Shown: in pieces, positions 32,422-45,705 of the stretch
Position numbering within the stretch: the stretch's first letter is position 1
How the letters are laid out: each line of letters begins with the position of its first letter
Assembly: GCA_963555705.1 (NCBI GenBank)
Contig: OY743174.1
Span: forward strand, 62,518,234-62,582,233
Direction: 5' to 3'
DNA from: Ligustrum vulgare
Taxonomy: Eukaryota; Streptophyta; Magnoliopsida; Lamiales; Oleaceae
Length of the DNA stretch: 64,000 nt
Translations under genes and position numbers: made by a program
Notes under the pieces: generated by a model
The model's database searches: none
Told to the model about the DNA's origin: nothing
Seen by the model: the letters and a program-made list of their open reading frames with translations, nothing else

Positions 32422-35400
32422 TCTATATCTATATTCTATATATATTTAAAATGAACTGAGATCCTAGGAATCAATCTATTGCCAACAACATATTCTGATT
32501 TTTATAATAAATTTTTGAATTTTTTTTGATAATTTTCATTATTTTTGGGAATTGTTTACGTGTTAATTTTAAAATTAGTGGCTGTTTCTCTCTGAATTCA
32601 TGTGGCCACGACAATTCAAACTGGGAGCGGTTTTTCTTCTAAGTTCTCTCTCCCTCCCTCAAAATACTCTCTTCCCTTTTCAATTTCGATATGATCCGGT
32701 TCCAGACTCCTCCTTTTTGATGCCTGAAACGAAACGGTGAGGCCGTTTTTTCTTCAAAGTCACCTACCTTCCTCGAAAGAATCCTCTGTTTGTGGAAGCT
32801 CGGTGCGAAAAATTTCGGCTGACGTGCAAAGTGGTGGCGGAGGATGTTGATGGGTCGGTAAAATTTGGACAAGGAGAAGGCTCTGCTTCCCTTTTGTTGT
32901 CCATTTCTCTTTACATATATTTCTATGTATGCTGATTATATACCCCAATGGGAGTTCATGAGTGGGTTTCGTTGCCTACTTTTGAGTTCAATGATGATTA
33001 TGAATAATTTTTTATTATTGACTATCAAAATGCAGGGATTTAGCTTTACTTCTTAACAAAATCGAATGTTTTTTCATTAATAAAGTTGAAGAAAGGGGGT
33101 TGCTGTTAATTGGTGGAAGATTGAAGAGAAATAAAATTTGAAATTCCAAGATTACTTTATTGACCAAAAGTTGAGAAGAGACGAGGCCAGCCCAGAAGAT
33201 CGAATCGCCTCAATGATCATTGCAAATTTTTTTTTAGGCATAAATTCCCTTCCCATCTTGCTAACTTGATTTCATTTGATGGTTTGAGTTAGAATTAATT
33301 CTATACATATTCATTCTATAATGTTTTTTAATTATCTTAACTATGGTATAGACTTTAGTGGTTAGTTGGATTAGGATTTTGCTGTGAATTGATGTTTTGC
33401 TAATTTTGATTTATTTAAGATATTCTTAATTAATGGTGATGAAATTGTATTCTTAGCCTCCATTCTCACTCGGATAAAAGAATTGAAATCTTGAAATGCA
33501 TTTTTAAATGATGATTATGTAGGGAGGGAGTCTGCTCAGTTTCATCAAGAGGTACTTTTATAATATTGATGATTTCCTATTTATGGAGGTACTTGAGTAT
33601 CAAAAAGTGAACGGACATAAATTCCAAGACCTTTAAGAAAAGCAAAACTATTTCAGCACATGTTATCGAAATCTCAATATTCTGCCTATGCATCGTTTCA
33701 TATATTTTGCCTATGGATCGTTCTTACACCTCATTTTGCTAAGTATCTAAGTTTTGCAACTCTTGCTTCAGTGATTAGTTAGCTTTCTTTCATTTAGATA
33801 ATATTGTTCCCATGGAAAATTGTACACTAACTTCTCCTGTTACTTGGTTTAGCAATTACGTAGGGCAACGAATTACCGGATCAGGTTAAATTTAAAGGGA
33901 GAAAGGGAGACACATTCGTCACTCCGTGGAACCCATTTATCATGTGTTGCATTGCAATGATTCAACTCAACTTCTTCATTCAAGTCTTATTATCTGCTAG
34001 ATGTTGATCTGGATTAACTGCTTCTCACAATGGAAAAGATCCAACTTGGAAGATTCATTCCCAGTTTAAGACTTTCCTTTCAAGAGCCATTGGAATTTAT
34101 CATGATTTGATGTTGAACTTGTGAGTGTAAGTGATGTTATGTTTTGGATTTGAAATCATTCAATTTTTTTCCAACTACTCTCCTAGTAAAGAAATATAAA
34201 CATTACTACATATGTATTTTTATTTATGTAATTTTTTTTATTTTTATTTTTGCTCAAATGAATCAGAAACTAGGAGAAAAAAGGATTTCTGCTTGAATTT
34301 TCACAAATTCCCCGTTTGCACTTTGCTAGGGTGTAGAGAATTTCAGATTTCTCATGGTTAAGGCATAATGGGGATATGCAATTGATTGAATGTGCCTTTT
34401 TTTTTGGCTATCACACCAATAATTTCTATAATATTCAATAAAAAGAAATGACTTTGACTTTTTTAATCGGGTCCATTATTGAAGTCAGGTAATTTTATTC
34501 TTTCAGATTTCAAAAAACATGGATTTTGTTCTTTTTTGTCTATTATCTCTTATATTTTTTGCTGCACTCATGAATTTACTCTTTGGCTTTTCACTTTATA
34601 CACAGTGATAAAGATTTTATACTTTAAACCATTGGTATGTTATATCCCTCCCAGAATAGTTCAACATTTACATTTTGCCACTTTGAAGTGTCAGTAGCTC
34701 AGAGAAGTTTAAGTTAGTTTTATTTTGATCAGATTAATTCTTAAATATCGTAAGGATAAAGAGTGCCTTCGTGATGTTCTCCATTTGATTTTTATACCAA
34801 ACATCAAATCTTCCTTTCAACTGCTAATATTAGATAACTTCCTAATAACATTGTATAAAAAATTGTTGGATTTTGTTACACGTCTCTTTTTGCTGTAATT
34901 TTTATAGTCGTACTTGTAAATTTAGTCCCAAAACTCGATGAGAATGATTTTCTGTAGTAGTCTTTTTTTTTTTTTTTTTAACTATTTTAACCCATCATGT
35001 TTGCTTCTGAAGTGTTATTCATGATGATAATGTTTTGGCTTTTAATTTATGCTTTATTATTCTAACACCTCTTTTGTATATTATGATAATGCTTGATAAA
35101 GTAATAGGGTATAGAGTTAAATCGTTGGTGTACTTCAAGAGAATTTTAGTACCATGTTACAGATTTTTTAAATCAGCTTAATGCAATACTGAACCTAGCT
35201 ATAGCATAATCTTACTTTGTGATCATATGATTTAAATTTACCCTACATCCTACATCTTAAGGTAGAAAAGTTCATAATGAACGTGCAATTTCTTCTTGTA
35301 TAGTGTCCATTTTCTTTAGGTGATCAGTAGTCAAGGCTTCAAGCCCCTATTGAAGAGTTTGAGGTAGATAATAGGAGATTGCAAGATAAGACTAAGGGCA

Positions 35401-35838
35401 ATGGGGAACCTGTTACCTGTACAAAAATAAGTAATTTTGCCTGCCTTTTAAGGCATGTTTTGTAGGGCAAAAAAAAAAAAAAAAAGGGAAGAAAATTTAG
35501 CACGAAAGCTGTTCTCTAGTAAAATATGGACCATTCTAAATGGCAATTGGAATAGTGGATAGAAGACTGAGCCCATGCATCTGTATTTGAATACTGGGCT
35601 AATCGAAGACAAATTTGGTAAATCAATCAATGGAGAGAGCTCCTCTATGAATATATGTTGAAAACTATCTTTCATCCAACAAATGTGATGTTCAAAATTT
35701 GTAATACTCAATGCTTATTGTAATTTAGAACAACATTGTATATTGTTAATTTTTTTGATATTTTTCCAATTATTCTGTTTTAGTTCATTATTTTCTGTCA
35801 ATATAATATGTCCGTGCATCGCATGGGTGTGGAACTAG
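32422..35838 (+). mobile_element. Helitron of about 3.4 kb with unidentified filler
   Basis: Begins TCTATATCTATATTCTATAT after an A (32421) and ends CTAG at 35835-35838 before T (35839), with an imperfect terminal hairpin (ccgtgc-atc-gcatgg, 35812-35826) about 8 nt inside. No Rep/helicase frame is visible, so it is non-autonomous. Its interior has stretches of gene-like composition, notably 32622-33060 (a pyrimidine-rich leader-like part, then open but unrecognised frames) and 35310-35440. These look like captured gene fragments, but I cannot name a donor. Poly-A/T runs and AT-rich filler make up the rest. Confidence 0.65.
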
Positions 35839-35839
35839 T

Positions 35840-38000
35840 TTTAAAATAACAATAAGAGAGAATATTGAAGTTTAAATAATATAATTTATAACATTATTTG
35901 GTAATGAAAGATTGTCTTTTATATCTACCTTAATGATTTTCAAGAAGTGAATAGAATAGAGATTAAAACGTGCTTAAAAAATTCCTTCAGCTAAAAAAAA
36001 AATAATAATAATAAATTAAAAAAGTACTTAAAAATAGAAGATTTAAAATTCTTGAAGGGCGTTTTTAAATAAAACTGCAAAAGTCATCAACGTTTGCAAT
36101 TTATCCAAAAAAAATTTATTTGTGAACGAACAAAGTGTACTTACAACTCACAACTTATCAAACGATCAATTGTATTTTGAGAGAAACCCTATTTTTTTTT
36201 TTGGAGCTATTTATTGTTTAGCACTTCTTGCACTTGTCTTCAAACTCTCTCCTCTCTTTTCTCTTTATTTCATAGTTTTCTTTTTCTTGAAATTTTAATT
36301 TCCATAATAAACAGATTATTTTCAATTGTTTTTGTCAAAAATAAGTGGAAAGACACAAACAAATATATGGAAAATAAAGCCCCTATTTACTCTAGGCATG
36401 GTCGTCTTTTTCTTTTAATAAATTTCAATTTAAAGCACAAATTTTTTGGATCGTTAGACCTTGTTTACAAATTACACCAAATATATGCCTTTGTCCTGGT
36501 CGTGGATGCCAAGATTTGATCAACGAGGATAATCTTGTTGACTTGTGTTGTAAAAATTGAAAAAAAAAGCTACCATACATGCGAGTTGACGAAATTTCGC
36601 TTTGATGCTTAAATTAGTAAAATGTTCTTTCTACTTGTATTAAATCTCTATATATGTTCAATTAGAATATCACAAGAGTTTATTCAAACTTATCCATCAC
36701 TAATTTATTGTTTTAATTATGCAGGCATGATTAATGGAACTTATGTAATGTTAAGTCTCTTAGACGACTAATCGTCATGTTAATAAGTATGGCGGCTCAT
36801 AATACGTACGTATATGAGAAGGTATGATTGAAGCAATAGATATGTGGAACTTCCCACAAACTTCATTTATTCTATATAAAGATAATTTTCAGTATGGAGA
36901 AAGAAAATCGAGAAATTCATTGAATAAAATGATTCTCCATATGTCGCAAGAAAAGAATGATTCAAACAAAATCGATGAAAATAGAAGAAATTCGATAACC
37001 TTGTTTGATTTCCATTTATGTACATTGAAATTGATCAATCGAGTTAAGACAATGGGACAATAGAAGAATTTCCATTTATTTATTTTTTACTTTCTTGTTA
37101 TTTTTAATTGTCATAATTAAGCATCCTTTCTGGACTCGAAATTATATTCTTCCCATTCCAAAGGTTTGATTTATGTGTTTCCAAGAAGCAAAGTACAAAT
37201 GCAAGAACAGTTCTTAATAATTTAATTCCATTTATGTCCACTCTTTTATGGTTGTAAATATCTATTAAATTTACCTTTTCTTTTCAAAATCGGGTATTTG
37301 AATTAGTAATAAATTTAATTCTTTAGGCTCCGAAAATTGTAAATTTCACAAGAAAGAATGCGATATGATTTCCTTATTGTATTTAAGACTCATTCTCTAA
37401 CCCCATCTTGTAATTAAGACAAAGATACAATTATAATTAGAAATAAATAAGTAATTATTCCTAATAAAGAGGAGCCTAACCACATTACTAATTTCCCATA
37501 TTAGACAAGAAAGTTAAAGTTAGGACTTTCTAACACACACAATCATGTGACAGAATCAAAGCCTAAACTGCATACTAAGTACTGTCATCACTTGTAACTT
37601 ATAATAGAATTAATATATATACATAGGACAATTATATTGTAATTCACACCCCTATTTGGTGGAGATTAAAATCAAATTTTTAATAAATTTTGATAAAATT
37701 TTTTGAAATGTGTGATTAAAAAATTGTGAATCTTGTAAAATATGTGGTTGAGAGTTGACTTTGACTTATATTTTAATTTGTACCAGACAGAGTTAAATCT
37801 ATTCCGATTTTATCGAGCCTCTGAATGAGTTGTATCCATTTATCGAACAGGGGCTAAATCTATTTCGATTTTATCGAGTCCGAATGAGTTGTATCCATTT
37901 ATCTTATAATATTACGTAGATATTTGGTAAGTTATTGCGTGTTGGCCTTGCAAAAAAAAAAAAAAAAAAAAAAACCTTTTTTTAAATCTTCTTAATTTGC
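35840..38000. other. Intergenic, AT-rich
   Basis: Contains a MITE relative at about 37650-37793 (ccctatttggtggagattaaaatc to attttaatttgtaccagac), a poly-A run near 37952-37973 and a local repeat of 'aaatctattccgattttatcg' (37794 and 37857). Open frames at 36214-36519 and 36824-37063 have no recognisable family and look fortuitous. Confidence 0.55.
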
Positions 38001-38010
38001 TTATATAAAC
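38001..38010 (+). promoter_or_regulatory. TATA box of the C2H2 zinc-finger gene
   Basis: TTATATAAAC about 150 nt before the ATG at 38162, the expected distance for a plant promoter with a leader of about 120 nt. Confidence 0.55.
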
Positions 38011-38161
38011 ACCATGCAATGAAGGCATAATGGGATATCTTTCTACATTCAAGGGATTCATTCTTTAATTTTTCCACTACTTAAACAAGCTTCTTCTCGT
38101 CATTCTTCCTCAATCAAACTTTGAAAAGCCAAACGGAAATAAGTACTTATTTTTGTTAAGA

Positions 38162-39025
38162 ATGGAAATCCATAGTCAAGAGCCATGCCACTCTGAAGCA
38201 TCCAGTATTTCTGCAGATTCAGAACAAGTCCACGTCAAAAAATATGCAGATGATGACCAGAAGAAGAACACAAAAATGAAGGAAAAAATCGAAGAAGGAT
38301 ATGATTCAAAGCCCGAGTTAACATCCCGGGTTGAATTGGATCTCAAACTTGCTGCCAAGGATGAGTTGAGTAATAATAAAAATAATTATGCAGCTGCAGT
38401 CTCCAATCTTGAACTCAAACTGTTTAACTCGGGCTCTTCTCCGGCGAGCGAGTCGTCAAACGACGGCTCCAAACGTTGTGTTGAGATGAAAACATTCACA
38501 TGCAGCTTTTGCAAGAGGGAGTTTTCGACTTCTCAGGCACTGGGTGGCCACCAGAATGCCCATAAACAGGAGCGTGCACTGGCCAAACGCCGCCATGGGG
38601 TGGTGGAAATGGCGCCTTTTAGCCACCATTCGGCTTATTCATACTATCCCTACTCCACCTTCCCACAAGTCCCTTTCTATGGCAGTTTTAACAGATCATC
38701 ACTTGGGGTCCGACCAGAATCCATGATCCACAAGCAATCTTATAATCCATATGGCATTCGTTTTGGCCACGAGAAAATTTCCAGGGCATTTTTCATGAAC
38801 CCTAATTTGCAGGGTTTATCATATAATCAAATCAATGGTGGATTTGGCGTTGAAAAGTTTGAAAAAGGAGGTTCAATTCTTGATTTAGGGCATAACCGTA
38901 TTGATCTTGATCATCATAATTCATCAACAAGCAAGGGGAATGAAGGCAATACTCAACGGCAGAGATTGGGTAGTCTGAATCAATCAGATGATGAATCAGG
39001 CCTTGATTTGAATCTTAAGCTTTAA
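38162..39025 (+). CDS. Single C2H2 zinc-finger repressor with EAR motif (ZFP1/3/4/7 type)
   Basis: 287 residues in one exon, from the ATG at 38162 ([13 protein letters not shown]). One zinc finger has C114, C117, H130 and H134 with the plant-specific helix QALGGH ([15 protein letters not shown]), the DNA-contacting signature of EPF-type fingers. The protein ends in LDLNLKL, an EAR repression motif that recruits TOPLESS-type corepressors; two more Leu-rich stretches (ELDLKL, LELKLF) lie in the N-terminal half. Genes of this type act in hormone and stress signalling and trichome development; the specific role here is not readable. The gene is intronless, as is usual for the family. A nuclear repressor is the confident reading; the paralogue is not fixed. 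Confidence 0.93.
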   Translation: MEIHSQEPCHSEASSISADSEQVHVKKYADDDQKKNTKMKEKIEEGYDSKPELTSRVELDLKLAAKDELSNNKNNYAAAVSNLELKLFNSGSSPASESSNDGSKRCVEMKTFTCSFCKREFSTSQALGGHQNAHKQERALAKRRHGVVEMAPFSHHSAYSYYPYSTFPQVPFYGSFNRSSLGVRPESMIHKQSYNPYGIRFGHEKISRAFFMNPNLQGLSYNQINGGFGVEKFEKGGSILDLGHNRIDLDHHNSSTSKGNEGNTQRQRLGSLNQSDDESGLDLNLKL

Positions 39026-40439
39026 TTTTAATTATTTATCTGATTTAATTTAAAAAAAAAATTTTCTTTTGAATTATTTCTTACATTTAGTTCAGTTATG
39101 ATTTGCGTTAGACTTAGACCACATAGTTTAATTTATTTGGTGATGAGTATGAAATTATCGACAATAATACCATCGATAATCACCGACACATGTAACAAGC
39201 GTCAATGATTAGCCCCAGGGTTGGAGTATTGGCCTTAGCACATTGAGTAAGCTAAGATCAGTTAAGATTCTTCATAAAAAAATAAGGCCTCATTTTATTA
39301 GGACTGAACTCATTTGATTATGCATGAATAAAACTCGGAGTATGTGGTCACGTCGTGCTATTTTTTTATTTTTTTTTGAATTGTCATAATTCATCAATTC
39401 TAAAAAAATGTCATTATTCGAATATTACATATTAATTTCTAGCCAAGGCTTATCTAAATTTAATTTAATTTAATATTTTTGAAACTTTGATTTGTAATAC
39501 TTAATAATATCTAGTACGTAAAAGCAATTGTTTTCCGTTAAAAAAAAAGGTTAAATCAATTAAATAACTTTTTAACAAATTACTTGTTACTAAGTACTAT
39601 TTAATAGCGAGCATGGTTTGCATGTGATTTTGGAATGATATTACAAAATATACCTGGACACCGTGAATTGTAATTCCTCGTAATACACATCAACTATTTT
39701 AATATATTATTTTTAAAAACTATATAAATGGATAACAATGGGGGCGAAAAATCCGAACTCGAAGGGGACCCAACCGAAACGGTGTAGGGAATCCTAACAA
39801 AGATGCGGATGAGGATGAAAAAGTATTTTCCGAACTGTGGATGGGGTTTAGTTTAATTAGTGATAAATAAGAAATTATAAATATTTGTCAAGGGTACAAT
39901 TATGGTATACAAAAATATTTCTCCATTTAAGGGTATTTTAGAAGTAGCATATATAGCTATAGATAAATAAAATTTGAATGAACAATAATACCATAATTTA
40001 TTTAGAAAATATTACATTAATTATATCACATAATAATTAAAATAAAATTAATTGAAGGGCAAATAAGAAATTATAAATTATTGTGGAGGACTTTTAGAAG
40101 TAGTATAACATATTGAATTTAGTCTCCAAATTCATTTTAACGTGAATAACGTGTATTTGTAATATAAATGTTTTGTTTCTTTTGAAGAAATAAATCCTCT
40201 AACAAAAAACAAATAAAAATAAATTATAAAACTGATCAATTTAATATGAGTCATGCAAACAGATACAATCCTACTATAAAAAAAGAAGAAACATGACAAG
40301 TATAAAACGAAAACTGATGAGCACTTTAGCGGGAGGCAGCTAGAGTTCCAAATATGCCCATGTATAGTTAAAATCAAGTTTTCATCTTGTGACGTCCATC
40401 TCCACGCTGACACAAACTGTTGTTCAAATCCTTTGGCTA
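39026..40439. other. Intergenic, 3' of the zinc-finger gene
   Basis: AT-rich. The stretch 39735-39850 (higher GC, 'ccgaactcgaaggggaccc') looks like a fragment of an old retroelement, but it is too short to classify. No gene recognised. Confidence 0.5.
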
Positions 40440-40528
40440 GTCGAAGACCATGTGATCACTTTTTATCCCTAGCAAAGTAAACATTTTCATTTGGAAGGTC
40501 TTCGTGGAGATCATTTATTTTTGTCTTA

Positions 40529-40703
40529 GAGCCTATTTTGTAATCTGAAAATTTTTTATTTTTGTAATTTTTTTTGTTTTTTTTATGGATGTGTGGTTTG
40601 AAAATGTTTGAAAAGTCAAAAATAGCAGGTTTAACTAAGAATGGATGGTTGAGATTGAGTTTGAAAAATTATGGTAAAAATTTTACCACTACCAAACAAA
40701 CTC
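40529..40703. mobile_element. PIF/Harbinger-like MITE inside the LINE
   Basis: 175 bp between two TTA copies (40526-40528 and 40704-40706). Ends are GAGCCTATTTTGTAAT and ACTACCAAACAAACTC, imperfect inverted repeats. Its removal rejoins the LINE zinc-binding region, which supports the boundaries. Confidence 0.8.
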
Positions 40704-41248
40704 TTAATCTGGTATGTAAGCATATTCTCTTTGATCTTGAATGTGATGGATGTAGCATGGAATTGGAAAGCACCTCTCATGCTTTATTCTGTTGCCCCTT
40801 TGCTTTTGTTGTCTAGAATTGTAGTATTTTTTGTTTATTTGATTTCTAGGATGAGAAATAGTAATATTGGTGAATTTTTCATTCAAAACATATAAAGAAA
40901 CTCAAATGGGATGAGTTGAAACTTTTTTTGATGATTTTTTTGGAAAGTTAGGAAGATCAAAAACTCGTGATTTTTGAAGGAATTAATAACAATGTAGATA
41001 TCACTCTCGAACATGTTGCTTCTTTTCTTACAAAGTCTCAAGCTATTCATTATAAAATTGAGGGGGAAAAAACTACTCGTGACTCTACAACTCCTACATG
41101 TCGTTTTTGGAGAAAATCATCCCCGAAATGCTTTAAAATGAATGTCGACGATGTTGTACAACTGGTTCTAATTCCTTTGGAGTTGCATAGTTATTAGGGA
41201 TGAATTTGGACCGAAGGTGGTTGCATCTAGTAGGCATATTACTGACAA

Positions 41249-42293
41249 CTAGTATTCGCACCCGTGCGTTGCACGGAACAAAAAAAAAATCATAATTATT
41301 AATTAATGAATAACTAACTAAATATATTCAATAATTAATGAAAATGTGAGAAATATATAACAAAAATAATTAAATTCATATATTATGGGAAAGAATATGA
41401 AGAAATAAAAAAATATTCAATAGCAAAATTCAATGTAAATTAAAAAAACTTCTTTAAAAATAATAATTGTGGTTCATAATTTTTAAATAATTACGATTCA
41501 TGGACATTGCATACAATACAATTAAAAAGAAATGTGGTATAGAAATGTATATTATAGGAGAATATACGGTTAAAAAGTAGAGATTTTTTTTTATATCATG
41601 TATAGAATACCTCATTAATAAAATATAGTTAAAAAAGAATTTTAAAAAATGTGATGTGAATTAATGAATGTCAAACATAATTCAAAGAATGATCACAGGA
41701 AAAAAATATTTTCCCAAAGAATGAATAGACATAATTTCTTTATTGAACTTTATTATATCAATACTTAAAATTTAGGATATTAAAACTTTTCAATTAGATC
41801 GTGCAGAACATTAATCAATACATGAAAAGTAATTGCACGTGTATTAAATTTATTTATGAAAAATAACAATATTTTTTTTATTTCTGGCGTTAATGTTGCT
41901 CAACGTTACAAATAATATTTTTGTAGATATTTTTAGTAATGTCAAAATATAATAATGATAAAAAAAAATTCTATTTCACAAAAGGAAATTTTTTTTATTT
42001 TTTATTTTTTACATTCTTGAATTTTACATAATTTGTTCTTGAAATCCATATAAAAATGATCCAACTAATGAATCAATGTATTATAGAATTGATTAAACAA
42101 TTTGTTAGTACCAATGCACTGATTCTCGTGTAGTGGAGAATGAGTGTCAATGCAATGGTGATGATATAATTGATATTTAATGATCTTAAGTCAAACAAAT
42201 AAATGTCATATTTTGACCCAAAAAAATGATGTCAGCAATTTTGGCAAGAAAACTTGGGCCAACTATCTTGTTATTATATATATTAAGATAAGA
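41249..42293 (-). mobile_element. Non-autonomous Helitron, 1.05 kb, inserted in the LINE RNase H
   Basis: On the minus strand it starts TCTTATCTTAATATATAT at 42293 and ends CTAG at 41249, with the hairpin ccgtgc-aac-gcacgg (about 41260-41275) before the end. Flanking bases on that strand are A (42294) and T (41248). Removing it rejoins the LINE RNase H. No ORF inside. The 5' end is the same family as the Helitron at 45706. Confidence 0.85.
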
Positions 42294-43174
42294 TTAAGAT
42301 GTTTATGCTCTTGTTGGGGAATGCTTGGAATTAAAAATGGGACTCCATTTTCCTGTTGAAGAGAGGATTGAAAATTAAAATCATTGAAACTGATTGTAAG
42401 AATGCATGAAAGGCTATTAGCCACTTTGACTTGGGAGCCATTGGTTATTATTCATTCCTTGTCAAAAAATGATTTTGTTGCTGGTTCTTCTTTTGTTTGT
42501 AAACATCATCCTACTTTTCATTCAAAAAAAAAAAGGGGTCTTTTAACTTCCGTTGCTACGTAGATTATAAGATATTTTGAAGATATTAATGCTGAATAAT
42601 ATTATTCATAGTGAGTATTTATAATTGTTATACTTGAGTATTTATAATTAAAACAACCACACATAAGATGTCACGTATAGCAATTATCGATAGCTACTCA
42701 CCTTAAATAGGATTACTCACGCTCAAGGACAAATTTATGATATCGAATAAGAAAGAGGGGATTGAGGTGAGCACGAACAATTGCCTAAGAGTAAGAAAAA
42801 ATAAATTTTTATTACTAATTATATGCCCAAAAAAATTAATGGATTCAACAAGAGCAAACGAACATACTCTCAAAGGTTGGATCCGTCAGACATGCCATTA
42901 ATTCGATCCAAATCAGTTAAGCCCTAATTGAGAAAAAGATTATATTTTTTGTAAAACAATTTTGTACAAATTGAGTTACTAATCCTCACATGGAGGGAGC
43001 CTGCGAATATTTTATTGTGTATAAACCTTCTTGTTAGTAAATCCGTTTGTATAAATTCGTTTGTCTACGTAGCATCATCCTTGAGGAAAAACACTCCACT
43101 GTGTGGTGCAACGTCATACCTGAGGGCAACACTGTGTTTGGTTGGTCAGCCCAACACAAACGTAAATGCAATCA

Positions 43175-43272
43175 GGCCAAGGGGGATAGTCTAGTTGGGG
43201 AGGCCACCCCCTTACCAGGTTTCATACTTGGGTTCGAGCCTTGAGGGGGGATTTGGGAGGGTTTTATTGTAA
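43175..43272 (+). mobile_element. tRNA-derived SINE (Au-SINE-like)
   Basis: A tRNA-like head with an A-box-like string (atagtctagttgg, about 43186-43198) and a good B box (GGTTCGAGCC, 43231-43240), followed by a short T-rich tail (gttttattgt). The spacing of the boxes suits an internal Pol III promoter. It does not fold as a normal tRNA, so I call it a SINE. The left edge is uncertain; related GC-rich sequence extends back to about 43060. Confidence 0.6.
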
Positions 43273-45159
43273 ACTAGGGTTATACCCGTGCGATGCACGG
43301 TCATTTGTTACTTACATATATCAAATCTATATTTTAACATATAAAATGAATATTTAATTAAAAATGATAAATGAATGAAGACAATTAATTACAGAGGTAC
43401 ATTACACATGCCTTAATTTTTTTTACGGTTCGTATGTTTATCGTTTTATGAATTTCTTTAAATATTGTAATTTGAATTGATTTAAACTTAAAATGTAAAA
43501 GAGAAATTACATTTAAATAGAATTTCTGATAAGTAGAAAAATAGATTTATTTGTGATATACGCTTAGAATTTTATTAATAGAATGTTAGTTAAAAATTAT
43601 TTTTATAAAAATGAGGATTTGAGTAAAGTGGACTGAATATGAGCCAAATTTTTTTTTCTAAGTCACCACAATTGTAATAGTTAGGAACTTAAATAACTTA
43701 CTACTTAAAAAAAAAAAAAACTTTAATGAATATTTGCATAACTCATTTGCAAAACTATTCAATTTTAATGATTATTGATGTAATTAATCTTTTCAAAATA
43801 TAATTTTTTGATTATTACAAATAATTTATCACTATCAGAATAATACTATTAGAATTGATACTAACTATTTTTTATAATATTTTATATTTATATATATTAA
43901 ACAAATATTTCATTAAATATTATTTTAACATTACAAATTAAATACACGTGGTCATATATTTAAATAAATGTAGCAATTAAGCAACATAAAATGTTAGTTT
44001 TGATTAAATTTTAATGAATGTATATCGCAAATACATTTAATTTTATATATTAAGAAATCATCTATGCATCTGGATTCTAAAAGCGGAGCGGTTGTTTAAC
44101 CCACAAGATATAGTACATTATCACTTACTCATATGGAATTCATTTTTCAAAAATAAATTTTTCTGAACATTCATTCTTAATCACACATTCTTTAAAAAGT
44201 ATTTTTTTTACTATTTTTCATACTACTTTTTAACTATACATTCTAAAAAATCACTTTTTCACAAAAACAATTCTAAAAAAATCAAAGTCAAATAGTTAAC
44301 AACCGAATAAAGTTGGAGATCACGAAATTATACAAAAAATCTTATACCCTATAATCTTTAAAAATTTATTAAAATTAAGAATGATTAATAATCATTCTAT
44401 TGATATTATTAACTAAAAAGAAATCAAAGCATAACTATTCAATATTAATAAAAAAAAAATTACATTTAAACATACCTTAAATTTTTTTTAACGATTTTTA
44501 TGTTTACCTTCTAGGAAATTTTTTTAAACATTGTAATTTAAATTGACTTAAAACTTAAAGTGAAAAAACAAAATTACATTTAAATAGAATTTCTAATTAG
44601 TGAAAAAATAGATATATCTATTATATAAGCTCAAAATTTTATTAAAATGAAAAGGAAAGAAAAAATAGATCGATAAGCGCTATTATTTTATTCTCTTTGG
44701 TTTTCTATTTTTGAAAAAAAAAAATATTTATGTAATAATTAATAAAAACTTGAAGAGAAAAAGACCATAAAAATAGAGAAAATAAAAAAAGAGTTGGTTT
44801 ATAAACGGGTTTATTTATAATTTTGAGTAAAAAAATAGTGGTTAAAAATTAGAGAAAGAAAATGTGTGTGGTTAAAAAGTAGTTTAAAAAATTGTGTAGT
44901 TTATAAATTGGTTTATAAATCAATTTCTTTTATTTACCAAGAGGATGCTAAACGAAATGCGGAGGTAATACAATTTTTCATAATTTTTTTTTACCAAAAT
45001 CCATGTTGAAAAATTAGAGAGAAAAAAGACGTTTTATTAAAAAGTAATTTAAAAAATTATTTAATTTATAAATTGGTTTATAAACCAATTTATTTTATTT
45101 ACCAAACGGATGCTTAATCCGACGGTAATACAATATCCCATAAATTGGTTTATAAACCA

Positions 45160-45213
<54 letters not shown>
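45160..45213. repeat. (TA)n microsatellite
   Basis: About 25 uninterrupted TA units, next to a palindrome-rich MITE-like patch (ttataaattggtttataaac at about 45060 and 45138). Confidence 0.95.
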
Positions 45214-45216
<3 letters not shown>

Positions 45217-45705
45217 TTTAACCAATAAAACTTCATTTACTAAAATAAGTAGTCAAAATAATAATTGAAAAATCTCACAATTATCATGATACAATAACCG
45301 AGTAAAGTTGGATATCACGAAATTATGTAGAAAATCTTATACCTTATAACCTTTAAAAATTTATTAAAATTAAGAACGATTAAAAAAATATTGATCATTC
45401 TATTGATATTATTAAATAAAAAGAAATCAAAGTATTAACTATTCAATATTAGTCTTCGTTTAATAACTTTTTTATAAATTATTTATAAGTATCGTATTTT
45501 TTCAACTACATATATATTTTGGAAAATAAGATATTTAATATTAAAGATAACAAATGATTTGACCATTAATAATTAAAACATAATTATTATATTGATGGCT
45601 ACATGTAGAATTTATATTACTAAGAACAACAAATAAATAAAAAATAATCATTAAATAATAATTTTAATACCGATAACTAAAAATATTAATTGAACACATT
45701 CACTA

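Larger units (their letters stand above)
40440..42530 (+). pseudogene. Decayed LINE fragment: RT zinc-binding domain and RNase H, cut by a MITE and a Helitron
   Basis: Translated pieces in order: IPSKVNIFIWK (about 40463-40497); then, after a MITE (40529-40703), the Cys/His block CDGCSMELESTSHALFCCPF (about 40740-40800) typical of the zinc-binding region behind plant LINE reverse transcriptases; then FWRKSSPKCFKMNVDD (about 41106-41155), the start of the RNase H domain. After a Helitron (41249-42293), RNase H resumes with IIETDCKNAWKAI (about 42380-42420, the ETD motif). Stops and frameshifts interrupt it. Upstream reverse transcriptase is not in the window, so this is a 3' fragment. Confidence 0.78.

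Noticed and set aside
36214..37063. Two open frames (101 and 79 codons)
   Set aside because: AT-rich, no start context, no homology recognised, no splice partners that make a longer protein.
43181..43250. Functional tRNA gene
   Set aside because: A and B boxes are present but the stems do not pair as a tRNA and a T-rich tail follows; better explained as a SINE.
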